Assembly: GCA_964581605.1 (NCBI GenBank)
Contig: CAZOPF010000069.1
Coordinates: 1 to 31,269 of the forward strand
Source: CAADGU01 sp964581605
Lineage (GTDB): Bacteria; Chloroflexota; Anaerolineae; Promineifilales; Promineifilaceae
Direction: 5' to 3'
Length of the DNA stretch: 31,269 bases
Of the stretch, positions 1 through 8,447 are shown one piece after another (the stretch's first letter is position 1; the number at the start of each line of letters is the position of its first letter). The notes below the pieces were generated by a model. It saw only the letters and a program-made list of their open reading frames with translations, ran no database searches and had not been told where the DNA came from. The translations under genes and the position numbers were made by a program.

Positions 1-86
1 GCAGAGGGGCAGAGGTGAGTAGGAGAATTCTCCCCTACTCCTCCGCTCCTCCGCTCCCCTGCTCCCCTGCTCCCCCGTCCCTCTGC
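1..86. repeat. Low-complexity hairpin element with 8-bp units (H1)
   Basis: The left part is purine-rich and the right part is a run of CTCCTCCG and CTCCCCTG octamers. The two ends pair (GCAGAGGG at 1-8 with CCCTCTGC at 79-86) and the centre is the palindrome GAGAATTCTC. It ends 19 bases before the alcohol dehydrogenase start, so it would lie in that gene's 5' leader. It belongs to the intergenic hairpin class seen throughout the window. Confidence 0.7.
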
Positions 87-105
87 AATAACTTGGAGAA
101 CATCT

Positions 106-1272
106 ATGACACAAACATTCGAGTTTCCTACCAAAATCACACACGGGCCGGGGGTGCTGGCGGGGCTGGCGGAGGAGTTAAGGGGGTTGGGCGTGAAACG
201 GCCGTTGCTCGTTACCGATAAAGGTCTCGTAGCCGCAGGCGTGGTGGCTGAAGTCACCGGCCAACTGCGGCGGGCGGGGCTGGATTATGTGTTGTTTGCT
301 GATGTGGTGCCTAATCCGCCGATTGCGCTGGTGGATGGGGGCACGGCCGTGTACCGTGAATCGGACTGCGATGGGCTGATTGGCCTGGGTGGGGGCAGCC
401 CGATGGATACGGCCAAGGCGATTGGAGTCACGGCTGTACAGGGTGGTTCCATCCGCCAATACGAATGGGCTGATCCCAACCCTGTGACCAGACGTATCCC
501 GCCCATGATCGCCATTCCCACGACGGCCGGCACGGGTAGCGAAGTCACGCTCTGGTCAGTCATCACCGACCCGGAGCGCAAAATCAAGTACAACGTGGGC
601 GGCACACCGCTGATCGGCGCGCACGTGGCCCTCATTGACCCACTGCTCACCCTGGCGCTGCCCGCCCACATCACGGCGGGCACGGGCATGGACGCCCTGG
701 CCCACGCCATCGAATGTTATACCATGGCCTATGCTCAACCATTCACCGACGCGGTGGCGCTGCTGGCCATGGAGTACGTCGGCCACTATCTGCGCATTGC
801 CTATGCCCAGGGGCAGAACCAGGAGGCACGCTACAAGATGAGCATGGCGGCGGCGTTGGGCGGCATGGCCTATGGCGTGGCCAGCGCGGGGGCGGCCCAC
901 GCCATGAGCCAGACGGCGGGCGGTGTGCGTGACGTGCCACATGGGGCGCTAACCGCCCGGCTGCTGGGGCCGGTGATGGAGTATAACTATATGGGCGAGC
1001 CACACCGTTTTGCCCGCATTGCCCAGGCGTTGGGTGAGGATATACGTGGGTTGTCCATTTGGGAAGCGGCAGAAAGGGCGGTTACGGCCGTGTACCGCCT
1101 GACCAGCGACGTGGGCATCCCCTCCCTGCAAGAACTGGGCTTCACCGAAGACGAAATCCCCCTGCTGGCCGAACTGGCCGCCAACGACCCCCAAACCATC
1201 GGCAACCCCCGCGACATCAACTATCAGGGCTACGTGCAAGTCTACCGACGAGCGTTTGAATTGGGAAATTAA
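106..1272 (+). CDS. Iron-containing alcohol dehydrogenase
   Basis: A 388-residue group III (iron-dependent) alcohol dehydrogenase, the usual length for the family. It is expected to interconvert an alcohol and an aldehyde or ketone with NAD(P). Visible hallmarks are the dinucleotide-binding GGGSPMD at residues 95-101, PTTAGTGSE at 138-146, and four metal-ligand positions that match the lactaldehyde reductase pattern: D196, H200, H265 and H279. The ATG at 106 has TTGGAGAA just upstream. The substrate cannot be read from the sequence. It lies 5' of a restriction-modification pair and, past that, a corrinoid methyl-transfer set, but whether it belongs to that pathway is unknown. It carries several ACGGCCGT octamers, so it looks native. 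Confidence 0.93.
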   Translation: MTQTFEFPTKITHGPGVLAGLAEELRGLGVKRPLLVTDKGLVAAGVVAEVTGQLRRAGLDYVLFADVVPNPPIALVDGGTAVYRESDCDGLIGLGGGSPMDTAKAIGVTAVQGGSIRQYEWADPNPVTRRIPPMIAIPTTAGTGSEVTLWSVITDPERKIKYNVGGTPLIGAHVALIDPLLTLALPAHITAGTGMDALAHAIECYTMAYAQPFTDAVALLAMEYVGHYLRIAYAQGQNQEARYKMSMAAALGGMAYGVASAGAAHAMSQTAGGVRDVPHGALTARLLGPVMEYNYMGEPHRFARIAQALGEDIRGLSIWEAAERAVTAVYRLTSDVGIPSLQELGFTEDEIPLLAELAANDPQTIGNPRDINYQGYVQVYRRAFELGN

Positions 1273-1281
1273 GGTTTTATC

Positions 1282-2238
1282 ATGCATTTGTTTGAAAGGC
1301 TATTGAGCGTTTGTGTCGAAAATATTGAGCTGGAACTCAAAGGGCTTGGGTTTGTTGAGTGGTTAGATTTCTTGCTCAATCCGCGTCGTTTGCGCGGCAG
1401 TGATTTTCTGATGCGCTGGTCACAAGGGGTATGGAGCGAAGAAAGGGTCATTCAGGCAGTAAATGAGACGAACCAGTTCTTTGCCATACCGTATGGCCCA
1501 AGCAGCACCGCGCCAGACGATGATGTGCGCGCGTTTGAACTTTACTTTGAGCGATTGGAGGCCGCAGGTTTAGGCGCTGTTAAACGTCCTGATCTGCTGA
1601 TTTTCAAGAAAACAGATCGGCAGAGCGTCGAAGAAATGGTTGACGCTCTGGGCGGCCTTTCCGAGTTGCCTTTTACGGTTGAGGATCACCCGGCTATTAA
1701 AGCAATCTTATCAAAAGCTGTTGTGGCTGTAGAATGTGAGAACAGCCTTTGGCAAGCGAAGTTGATGCCGGATTATGGGGCTGAACTAAAACCACAAAAA
1801 CGTTTGGGTGGCAAAGCTGGCTTAAAGAAGAGTGCCGTTTTGCCCACCATCATTATCAAAGAAGAAGACAGGAAGCCGTTACAAGCGTGGCAAAATGCGA
1901 ACCACGTTCCCATCCATATCTGGCATGTATTTTATGATGTGGCCTACGCCATTGCTTTTGATAAAGCACAAAACCTCATTGAAGAAGGGTTTATCTTGCC
2001 GACCGAGCAGACGTTTCAAGCTCCTGGGGGAGCAACCACAAGGAAATCTCTTTACAAGTTCTATTACCATTACAGCTATCCGTTGGGTGATGCGCGTGAA
2101 GAACCAACCCTGACAGCAAAACACATCGTTGATAAAAATGGTCATATCTTGCCCTATGTTCATTTTGAGGGTGGTAAATTAGTTTTGCGTGATGAGGCGT
2201 TACAAGTTCTTCAGGAAATGGCAGATGCAAGGAGTTGA
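1282..2238 (+). CDS. Type II restriction endonuclease, possibly AccI-like
   Basis: A 318-residue soluble protein that I read as the endonuclease of a type II restriction-modification system, mainly because its 3' end overlaps an adenine-specific DNA methyltransferase gene by 14 bases. A plausible PD-(D/E)xK-type active site is RPDLLIF at 102-108 (D104) with VECENSLW at 150-157 (E151, E153). The pattern recalls the AccI family, but that assignment is from memory and weak. ATG 1282 follows AAGG at a usual distance. The gene has no ACGGCCGT octamer and is AT-richer than the dehydrogenase before it, which suggests horizontal transfer. Another nuclease family is possible; the recognition site cannot be predicted. 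Confidence 0.72.
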   Translation: MHLFERLLSVCVENIELELKGLGFVEWLDFLLNPRRLRGSDFLMRWSQGVWSEERVIQAVNETNQFFAIPYGPSSTAPDDDVRAFELYFERLEAAGLGAVKRPDLLIFKKTDRQSVEEMVDALGGLSELPFTVEDHPAIKAILSKAVVAVECENSLWQAKLMPDYGAELKPQKRLGGKAGLKKSAVLPTIIIKEEDRKPLQAWQNANHVPIHIWHVFYDVAYAIAFDKAQNLIEEGFILPTEQTFQAPGGATTRKSLYKFYYHYSYPLGDAREEPTLTAKHIVDKNGHILPYVHFEGGKLVLRDEALQVLQEMADARS

Positions 2239-3796
2239 GGCTTACAAACTTCCGACCACTGGGGCAGCCAGAGAACAACTGCGTGTAAAAGGGCAGTTCT
2301 GGACGCCTGATTGGATTGCCGAGGCAATGGTGGAATATGTCCTGACCGATACCGGCGGTCGTTACACGACCGGGATCACTTTGTTTGATCCTGCGGTTGG
2401 CGCGGGCGCTTTTTTTCGGGCAGCTAAGAAAGCGGCAAACGAGAAGGGTGTTGATGTCACGCTTGCGGGAATGGATATTGATCCAGCCCCCTTAGACCAG
2501 GCCATTCAATTTGGTTTGGTCCCTGATGATTTGACTCATGTAACAGTTGGTGATTTTGTTTGTGAACCACCACCAGAAAAGTTTTCGGCCATCGTTGCTA
2601 ATCCACCATATATCCGGCATCATCGCCTACCCCCAGAGATGAAAGAAGAACTTAAGCGGCTGAGTCTGCAAACGACAGGTAAGGTGTTGGACGGCCGTGC
2701 CGGTCTGCACATCTATTTCTTGATTCGGGCGTTAACATTGTTGGTGGAGGACGGCCGTCTCGCTTTTATCATGCCGGCGGATACGTGTGAAGGTAAGTTT
2801 GCCTATGATTTGTGGCGTTGGATTGCTGCCAATTATGCATTAGAGGCTGTGATCACCTTTGCTCCAGAAGCATCTCCTTTCCCCAATGTAGATACAAACC
2901 CTCTGATATTTTTAATTCGCAACAGGCCCCCAAAAGAAAAATTTAAGTGGGCAACCTGCTATGTATCCCAAACGAACATACTCAAGGCATGGGTGCGATC
3001 TGATTTTGCCGCAAAACCTGATAAAGGATTAGCAGTTATTCAGCGCAAATTAGAGGAAGGATTAGAAACAGGTTTGTCCAGGCCACCGACAACGGAAAAG
3101 ATCGGCAAATATGTTCTTGGCGATTTTTTGCAGGTCGTTCGTGGTGTGGCGACAGGGGCCAACGATTTTTTCTTTTTGACAGAAGAACAGATAAGACAAA
3201 CGGGTATTCCAGAATGTTATTTTGTCAGGGCTGTGGGGCGTACCAGAGATGTACCTGGCGACGAAATTACACCCGAGACCCTGGAAACTCTCCAGGCAAA
3301 AGGTAGACCCACGTTCCTTCTTGCCCTCAATGGGGGCGAGTTTGAAAAGTACCCTGATGAGTTGAAAAGGTATTTGCAAAAAGGTGAGACTCTTGGTCTG
3401 CCCAAACGGCCACTTATTTCACAGCGCAAACCCTGGTACAAGACAGAGTCTCGCCTGGCCCCACCCTTTCTATTTGCCTATTTGGGACGGCGTAATGTGC
3501 GATTTATCCGCAATACGGCTGGAATTATCCCCCTCACCAGTTTCTTGTGTCTATACCCAAGAGCAAACGAGGAGAAATATATTGAACGCCTTTGGTGCAT
3601 ACTTGGTCATCCTGATACGGTGGCGAATCTCGCAATGATCGGTAAATCTTATGGCGATGGGGCTATAAAAGTTGAGCCTCGTGCTCTGGAAAAACTACCT
3701 ATTCCTGATTATGTGATCGCCTTGTTTGGGTTGCCTGTGCAATTGCGCCTGCTGGAAGATAAAACTCATTACGAGACAGTAATTGACCTCAAATGA
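2225..3796 (+). CDS. Adenine-specific DNA methyltransferase (N6, gamma-type, Eco57I/TaqI-like)
   Basis: A 523-residue S-adenosylmethionine-dependent DNA methyltransferase that would protect host sites from the overlapping endonuclease. Visible motifs from the chosen start are the AdoMet-binding motif FDPAVGAGAFF at 54-64, the acidic motif MDID near 83-86, GDF near 109-111, and the catalytic NPPY at 126-129 in the context IVANPPYIRHH. This order (X, I, IV, with target recognition at the C-terminus) is that of gamma-class N6-adenine enzymes. I chose ATG 2225 because AGGA lies 8 bases upstream; an ATG at 2189 in the same frame would add 12 residues with no support. Only two ACGGCCGT octamers occur, 60 bases apart, fitting acquired DNA. 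Confidence 0.9.
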   Translation: MQGVEAYKLPTTGAAREQLRVKGQFWTPDWIAEAMVEYVLTDTGGRYTTGITLFDPAVGAGAFFRAAKKAANEKGVDVTLAGMDIDPAPLDQAIQFGLVPDDLTHVTVGDFVCEPPPEKFSAIVANPPYIRHHRLPPEMKEELKRLSLQTTGKVLDGRAGLHIYFLIRALTLLVEDGRLAFIMPADTCEGKFAYDLWRWIAANYALEAVITFAPEASPFPNVDTNPLIFLIRNRPPKEKFKWATCYVSQTNILKAWVRSDFAAKPDKGLAVIQRKLEEGLETGLSRPPTTEKIGKYVLGDFLQVVRGVATGANDFFFLTEEQIRQTGIPECYFVRAVGRTRDVPGDEITPETLETLQAKGRPTFLLALNGGEFEKYPDELKRYLQKGETLGLPKRPLISQRKPWYKTESRLAPPFLFAYLGRRNVRFIRNTAGIIPLTSFLCLYPRANEEKYIERLWCILGHPDTVANLAMIGKSYGDGAIKVEPRALEKLPIPDYVIALFGLPVQLRLLEDKTHYETVIDLK

Positions 3797-3800
3797 AAAT

Positions 3801-4097
3801 ATGACGACCTATCAAGTTTTGTATTGGCATGATATTCCCATTCAGGTGCGGGCCGGAGGGCGACGTGACCGGGTGAGCCGGGAACTGCCACCGCGCTTTC
3901 AGTCGGCCATTGACAGTGCGGCTATGGCCGCCGGGCTGACGGGCACGGATGCGTACCTGGAGGCTCTTGCCTGGGGCGAACCACAGGAGCGGGATGGCTC
4001 GCCGGAGGATGTGGTGACGGCCGTCGTCGCTGAATTAGACCGGCAGTATGAGACGATTGATTGGCGGAGCACGGCCGTACGTGTGCATAAGGTTTAG
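3801..4097 (+). CDS. Virulence_fact (PF13769-like) small protein of corrinoid methyl-transfer clusters
   Basis: A 98-residue protein starting MTTYQVLYWHDIPIQV. The N-terminus, the GGRRDRVSRELPPRFQ stretch and the AGLTGTDAYLEAL stretch match what I remember of the Virulence_fact family. Despite the name, that family is often found next to corrinoid proteins, DUF4445 activators and one-carbon enzymes. Its biochemical role is not established. ATG 3801 is preferred to the in-frame TTG at 3783 because it matches the family start; no good Shine-Dalgarno is visible. Two ACGGCCGT octamers lie near the 3' end (4017 and 4071), so the gene looks native, unlike its neighbours on both sides. It probably once adjoined the activator gene at 5589, from which the Fic gene now separates it. 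Confidence 0.75.
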   Translation: MTTYQVLYWHDIPIQVRAGGRRDRVSRELPPRFQSAIDSAAMAAGLTGTDAYLEALAWGEPQERDGSPEDVVTAVVAELDRQYETIDWRSTAVRVHKV

Positions 4098-4141
4098 ACA
4101 CTTTCAATATCAGGCTCACTTTGGGTGGAAGGATTTTGGAC

Positions 4142-5509
4142 ATGATTGCAATTCAAGAGGTTGATATGGGTGAAGACCTCAGAGACGCACTACTTCAATA
4201 CCTGAGTGAAATTGATGAATTTCGTCAACAAAGCACTCTTGATCCTATCTCTTTAGCCAAGCTAGAAGAGCATTTCAAAGCAGCGCATATCTATCACAGC
4301 ACTGGTATTGAAGGAAATCGCTTAACCCTTCAGGAAACTAATTTGGTGTTAAAAGAAGGAATAGATATAAGCGGTAAGCCTCTAAAAGATACCATTGAAG
4401 TTAAACAGCTAGGAATGGCTTTTGATTATCTGAAACAATTATCCTCAAGAGAAGATCCATTAACTGAAGTTGACATTCGTCATTTGCACCAATTGATTGT
4501 GGGTAATGATTCCCAGTTGTCCCCAGGAGCATATCGTACCATTGGCGTAGTTATTTCGGGGTCAGAACACCGCGCACCTGAGCCTATTGTAGTGCCTGCA
4601 AGAATGAGGGAACTTGTAGAATGGATTAACTTTAACATGGACAAGAATCCTGTCATAGTTGCAGCAGTTGCTCATCACGAGCTAACAGCAATTCACCCTT
4701 TTGTTGATGGCAATGGCCGGGTATCAAGATTGCTAATGAACCTGATCCTTTTGAAGAAGGGAGCACCTATCTGCAATATTAAGCGGGAAGATAGGCCTAA
4801 GTGTTATCAATCGCTTTCATTTGCAGATGTTGGTTTATATGAACCGCTAATTATGCTTATACATGAGAGAAGCACCGATCTTTTCAGCGAATATGTCAGG
4901 ATTCGTAATGAAACAAGACGAATGGCAGATTGGGCAAAACGTTGGGGCACAAATGATGTTGACGCTCTTGTGAAACGCGAATCGCGGGAAATGGAGCTTT
5001 GGCAAAGCCGTGTTCGTCAGATATTTCTCGAGTTCCAGAAAGCATCAGAATTGCTTGATGACAATCTTCAAGGGCAAATAGAAGTCAAGTTTTATGATTA
5101 CAAAACGGAAATCTCGTTTGAAGATTATCAACAACTAAAGGAAAAGGGGCAGATACAAAGAGCCAATGCGTTTTCTATTTCATTCCGTGAAAACACCTCT
5201 GGGAAATATGAGCGGTTTATGTTCCGCTACTTCAGAAACTGGAATAAGTTCCCTTACGAAGATAGCTTAATACCTTTGGAATTAAATCGCTACGAAACCG
5301 AATCAGGGTCTTACATCCGATTATCTAATCTGAGTTGGGCGGACCGGATACGTCTCCGAGAAATTTACTTCACTGATAACGGCGAATTTATAATTCGCTA
5401 CTATGACACTCTAAAAAGAGATGAAATAGAAGAAAGAGGGAAAACTGTAGCCGATGCAGTGCAATGGTTTTTTGACGACATATTACAAAATGTCTTTGGT
5501 TATCAATGA
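4142..5509 (+). CDS. Fic family protein (probable AMP-transferase)
   Basis: A 455-residue Fic-domain protein. Known Fic enzymes transfer AMP or related groups onto hydroxyl side chains of target proteins. The core motif HPFVDGNGRVSR is complete at 185-196, with the catalytic histidine. The N-terminal stretch HSTGIEGN (about 52-59) fits the inhibitory helix (S/T)xxxE(G/N), so this would be a self-inhibited class II Fic protein. The C-terminal 200 residues are not recognisable. ATG 4142 is chosen because GGAAGGA lies 8 bases upstream; the TTG at 4121 and ATG at 4166 are less likely. The gene is AT-rich and lacks ACGGCCGT, so it is probably acquired. A role in defence or stress beside the restriction system is only a guess. 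Confidence 0.92.
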   Translation: MIAIQEVDMGEDLRDALLQYLSEIDEFRQQSTLDPISLAKLEEHFKAAHIYHSTGIEGNRLTLQETNLVLKEGIDISGKPLKDTIEVKQLGMAFDYLKQLSSREDPLTEVDIRHLHQLIVGNDSQLSPGAYRTIGVVISGSEHRAPEPIVVPARMRELVEWINFNMDKNPVIVAAVAHHELTAIHPFVDGNGRVSRLLMNLILLKKGAPICNIKREDRPKCYQSLSFADVGLYEPLIMLIHERSTDLFSEYVRIRNETRRMADWAKRWGTNDVDALVKRESREMELWQSRVRQIFLEFQKASELLDDNLQGQIEVKFYDYKTEISFEDYQQLKEKGQIQRANAFSISFRENTSGKYERFMFRYFRNWNKFPYEDSLIPLELNRYETESGSYIRLSNLSWADRIRLREIYFTDNGEFIIRYYDTLKRDEIEERGKTVADAVQWFFDDILQNVFGYQ

Positions 5510-5571
5510 CGAGGCTAACAACTGTTGTTAACGAAGCAATTGCCATTGCTCGCAACAAGCCATCTGAATAA
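5506..5571 (+). other. Possible 21-codon remnant ORF after the Fic gene
   Basis: An ATG overlapping the Fic stop codon (ATGA) opens a 21-codon frame ending TAA at 5569-5571. The translation (for example VNEAIAIARNKPSE) looks like real protein sequence, not random codons. It could be the tail of a deleted gene, or chance. The odd palindrome TAACAAC-T-GTTGTTA (5517-5531) lies inside it. I do not recognise a family. Confidence 0.25.
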
Positions 5572-5591
5572 CCGATTACCGATCACCGATG
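5571..5591 (+). repeat. Three tandem heptamers ACCGATN (H14) containing a start codon
   Basis: Three 7-bp units differ only in the last base (T, C, G). The third unit, 5585-5591, contains the ATG start codon of the corrinoid activator gene. No Shine-Dalgarno sequence is visible upstream. The unit design (fixed core, variable last base) is the same as in the hairpin elements elsewhere, but no second arm is obvious. Confidence 0.75.
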
Positions 5592-7625
5592 ACCATACAA
5601 AACCCTCTTGTCATCTTTATGCCCGCAGGGCGGCGGGGTCGGGTAGCACCGGGTCAATCGCTGTTGGATGCGGCGCGGCAGGTGGGGGTGGAGATTGAGA
5701 GTATCTGCGGCGGGCGGCTGACCTGTGGTAAATGTAAGGTGGTGGTGGAACACGGCCGTTTTGAGAAACACGCCATCACTTCCACCCCCGACCACCTGAC
5801 GCCGCCCGGCGAAGATGAAATCGCCCTGCTGCAACGTATGGGCGAAACCGGCCATTGTCGGTTGGCCTGCTCTGCCTATGTGACGGGTGACGCGCTGGTC
5901 TTTGTGCCCGAAGAGAGCCGGGCGCACAAACAGGTTATCCGCAAATCGGCGACGGAGCGGGTGATTCAAGTCAATCCGGCCATTCGACAGGTATATGTGG
6001 CCGTGGATGAGGCGGAACTGGGGGAGCATCGTGGCGATTGGGGGCGGCTGCAAGAGGCGCTGGCCCAGCAGTGGCAGTTGACCGATTTGACCATTGATCT
6101 GTTTGCCCTGCGAAAATTGCAGGAGGCGCTGCGGGCGGGCAAGTGGAGAGTGACCGTTATTTTGTGGAAGCAGGAAGTGATGGATGTGCTGCCCGGCTAT
6201 CACGAGGGGATTTATGGGTTGGCGGTGGATATTGGCAGCACGACGATTGCCGGGCATTTGTGTGATTTGCGCACTGGGGCGATTTTAGCGACGGAGTCTA
6301 CGATGAATCCGCAGGTGGTCTACGGCGAGGATTTGATGAGCCGGGTCAGTTATGCCATGACACACAAGGATGGGCTGGAGAAGATGCACACGGCCGTGAT
6401 CGAAACCCTCAACAAACTGGCCGCCCGCGCCGCAAAGGAGGCCGGTTTACAAAGCCGTGACATTCACGAACTGGTGGTGGTGGGCAATACGACGATGATG
6501 CACATTTTCCTGGACATTAACCCGCAAGAGTTGGGCGGTGCGCCCTTTGCGCTGGCGAACCGGGAAGCGATGGATGTGAAGGCGCGGGAGTTGGGGCTGC
6601 GGCTGCACAAGGCGGCCAATGTCCACATTCTGCCTGCCGAAGCAGGGCATGTGGGCGCGGACAATGTGGCCGTGCTGCTGGCCGAAGAGCCGTATAATCA
6701 GGACGAACTGATGCTGATTGTGGATGTGGGCACGAACGCGGAAATTGTGTTGGGCAATCGAGAGAAATTATTCAGCGCCTCCAGCCCCACGGGTCCCGCT
6801 TTTGAAGGGGCGCAAATCAGCTATGGGATGCGGGCTGCGCCGGGCGCGATTGAGCGGGTGCGCCTTGACCCGGAAAGCAAAATCGCCCGCTTCCGGGTGA
6901 TTGGTGAAGAGCGGTGGTCGGATGAATGGCAGATTGGTCCGAACGCGCCGCCGGAGATGCAGCCGCACCATTTGGCCGCCGGTATTTGTGGTTCGGGCAT
7001 TATTGAAGTGGTGGCGGAGTTGTTCGTCGTGGGTGTTTTAATGCCCGACGGCCGTTTCAACCCCACTCTCACCGACCATCCCCGCATGTTGTGGCACGGC
7101 CGTAAAGGAGCGTATATTCTGGTAACGGCCGAACAAACCGCTAGCGGTCAGCCCATTTTGGTGACGCAGGATGATGTGCGTAACATTCAACTGGCGAAAG
7201 CGGCACTGTACGCGGGCTGCAAATTGCTCATGGGGCGAGCGGGGGTGACCCAGGTAGACCGCATTTTGTTGGCGGGGGCGTTTGGCAGCTATATTGACCC
7301 ACAGTATGCTATGATTTTAGGGCTGATTCCTGATTGTGAATTGGCGAAGGTGACGGCCGTTGGCAATGCGGCGGGCGATGGGGCCCGAATTGCCCTGCTC
7401 AACCGGGAGAAGCGGGCTGAAGCGCAGCGGGTGGCGAAGGAAGTGACGTATCTGGAAACGGCCGTACATCCCAACTTTCAAGACGAATTTGTGGACGCCC
7501 TGCACCTGCCCCACGTAAGTGACCCATTTCCGCATTTGCAGGGTTTATTGCCGGAGGTGGATTTTTTTGACGCAAAGGCGCAAAGAGGCCAAAGAGGCAA
7601 AGCAAGAGAAAGGCGAAGGGATTAA
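5589..7625 (+). CDS. RACo/RamA-type reductive activator of corrinoid protein (2Fe-2S ferredoxin + ASKHA, DUF4445)
   Basis: A 678-residue ATP-dependent reductive activator, expected to return inactive Co(II) corrinoid to Co(I). The N-terminus is a plant-type 2Fe-2S ferredoxin with C40, C46, C49 and a fourth ligand in GHCRLAC (C90 or C94). The ASKHA ATPase region follows: VDIGSTT near 212, VDVGTNAE near 378 and LLAGAFGSY near 560. The start at 5589 is needed to keep the first ferredoxin strand, although the codon lies inside a heptamer repeat and has no clear ribosome binding site. The last 18 residues (661-678) are highly basic and encoded by the left arm of the next hairpin repeat, so they are probably an add-on. 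The B12-binding protein gene follows after 60 bases, and that protein is its likely substrate. Confidence 0.9.
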   Translation: MTIQNPLVIFMPAGRRGRVAPGQSLLDAARQVGVEIESICGGRLTCGKCKVVVEHGRFEKHAITSTPDHLTPPGEDEIALLQRMGETGHCRLACSAYVTGDALVFVPEESRAHKQVIRKSATERVIQVNPAIRQVYVAVDEAELGEHRGDWGRLQEALAQQWQLTDLTIDLFALRKLQEALRAGKWRVTVILWKQEVMDVLPGYHEGIYGLAVDIGSTTIAGHLCDLRTGAILATESTMNPQVVYGEDLMSRVSYAMTHKDGLEKMHTAVIETLNKLAARAAKEAGLQSRDIHELVVVGNTTMMHIFLDINPQELGGAPFALANREAMDVKARELGLRLHKAANVHILPAEAGHVGADNVAVLLAEEPYNQDELMLIVDVGTNAEIVLGNREKLFSASSPTGPAFEGAQISYGMRAAPGAIERVRLDPESKIARFRVIGEERWSDEWQIGPNAPPEMQPHHLAAGICGSGIIEVVAELFVVGVLMPDGRFNPTLTDHPRMLWHGRKGAYILVTAEQTASGQPILVTQDDVRNIQLAKAALYAGCKLLMGRAGVTQVDRILLAGAFGSYIDPQYAMILGLIPDCELAKVTAVGNAAGDGARIALLNREKRAEAQRVAKEVTYLETAVHPNFQDEFVDALHLPHVSDPFPHLQGLLPEVDFFDAKAQRGQRGKARERRRD

Positions 7626-7663
7626 TTCTTCTTTTCTTTCCATCTTTGCGCCCTTTGCGTTAA
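7569..7663. repeat. Hairpin element with CTTTGCGNN nonamers (H2)
   Basis: The left arm at 7569-7585 pairs with 7644-7661, which is two nonamers, CTTTGCGCC and CTTTGCGTT; only one extra base breaks the match. The left arm lies inside the 3' end of the activator gene and the right arm ends 12 bases before the AGAGGT ribosome binding site of the corrinoid protein gene. A single-arm relative occurs at 19568-19595. Confidence 0.8.
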
Positions 7664-7685
7664 ATTTCTTTTCAGAGGTAAACAT

Positions 7686-8378
7686 ATGAGCGATGAAGAA
7701 GAGATTGTACTGTCCGAGCTATCCAAAGAAGAGTTGTATGAGTTGATGCATGAGGATTTGTACGATGGGTACGCGGCCGAGATTGAAGAAGAAGTGCATG
7801 AGGCGCTATCCAGAGGTTACACGCCGTATGACATCTTGACCGGCGGGTTGGTGGCGGGCATGGACATCGTGGGCATTGATTTCCGCGATGGCATCTTGTT
7901 TGTGCCGGAGGTGTTGATGGCGGCGAAGGCGATGAAGGCGGGCATGGCGATTTTACGGCCGTTGCTGGCTGAAACCGGCGCCCCTCGCATTGGCAAAATG
8001 GTCATTGGCACCGTCAAAGGGGACATTCACGACATCGGCAAGAACCTGGTGGGCATGATGATGGAAGGCGCCGGTTTTGAAGTGATTGACCTGGGCATCA
8101 ACAACTCGGCCGATAATTATTTGAACGCCATACGAGAGCACCAACCAGACATTTTAGGCATGAGCGCGTTACTCACCACCACCATGCCTTACATGCGCGT
8201 GGTCATTCAAGCACTCAAGGATGAAGGCATCCGCAAGGAAATCGTTGTTTTGGTGGGTGGCGCGCCGCTCAACGAGGCGTTTGCCGAAGACATTGAAGCC
8301 GACGCCTACTGCCGCGATGCCGCCATTGCTGTGGAGACGGCGAAGAAGTTTATGCTGATCAAGAATGGTAAGCAGTGA
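7686..8378 (+). CDS. Corrinoid (B12-binding) methyl-carrier protein, MtaC/MttC-like
   Basis: A 230-residue cobalamin-binding protein that would carry the methyl group on cobalt between a methyl donor enzyme and an acceptor methyltransferase. It has the helical N-terminal cap (residues 1-95) and the Rossmann-like B12 domain, with the signature DxHxxG at 113-118 (H115 is the lower cobalt ligand) in GDIHDIGKN, plus the later GMSALLTTTM and LVGGAPLN stretches. The length is typical of free-standing corrinoid proteins. AGAGGT lies 6 bases before the ATG. It sits between its activator and a homocysteine S-methyltransferase, so homocysteine is the likely methyl acceptor. The last codons and the TGA stop are part of the next hairpin repeat. 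Confidence 0.95.
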   Translation: MSDEEEIVLSELSKEELYELMHEDLYDGYAAEIEEEVHEALSRGYTPYDILTGGLVAGMDIVGIDFRDGILFVPEVLMAAKAMKAGMAILRPLLAETGAPRIGKMVIGTVKGDIHDIGKNLVGMMMEGAGFEVIDLGINNSADNYLNAIREHQPDILGMSALLTTTMPYMRVVIQALKDEGIRKEIVVLVGGAPLNEAFAEDIEADAYCRDAAIAVETAKKFMLIKNGKQ

Positions 8379-8435
8379 GCAGGAAGCAGTGAGCAGTTGG
8401 CGTCAACTGCTTACTGCTCACTGCTCACCGCTCAC
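8368..8435. repeat. Long hairpin element with ACTGCTC heptamers (H3)
   Basis: Arms 8368-8399 and 8404-8435 match at 27 of 32 positions around a 4-base loop. The right arm reads as heptamers ACTGCTC, ACTGCTC and ACCGCTC. The left arm includes the TGA stop of the corrinoid protein gene. The right arm ends 3 bases before the GAGGAAA ribosome binding site of the next gene. Confidence 0.85.
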
Positions 8436-8447
8436 TTTGAGGAAAAC

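Noticed and set aside
3783..3800. TTG start for the Virulence_fact protein
   Set aside because: The extra six residues do not match the family start and there is an ATG at the expected place.
7569..7663. Rho-independent terminator between the activator and corrinoid genes
   Set aside because: The stem is AT/GC mixed with a large loop and no T-run directly after it; an intra-operon terminator is unlikely. It fits the repeat class better.
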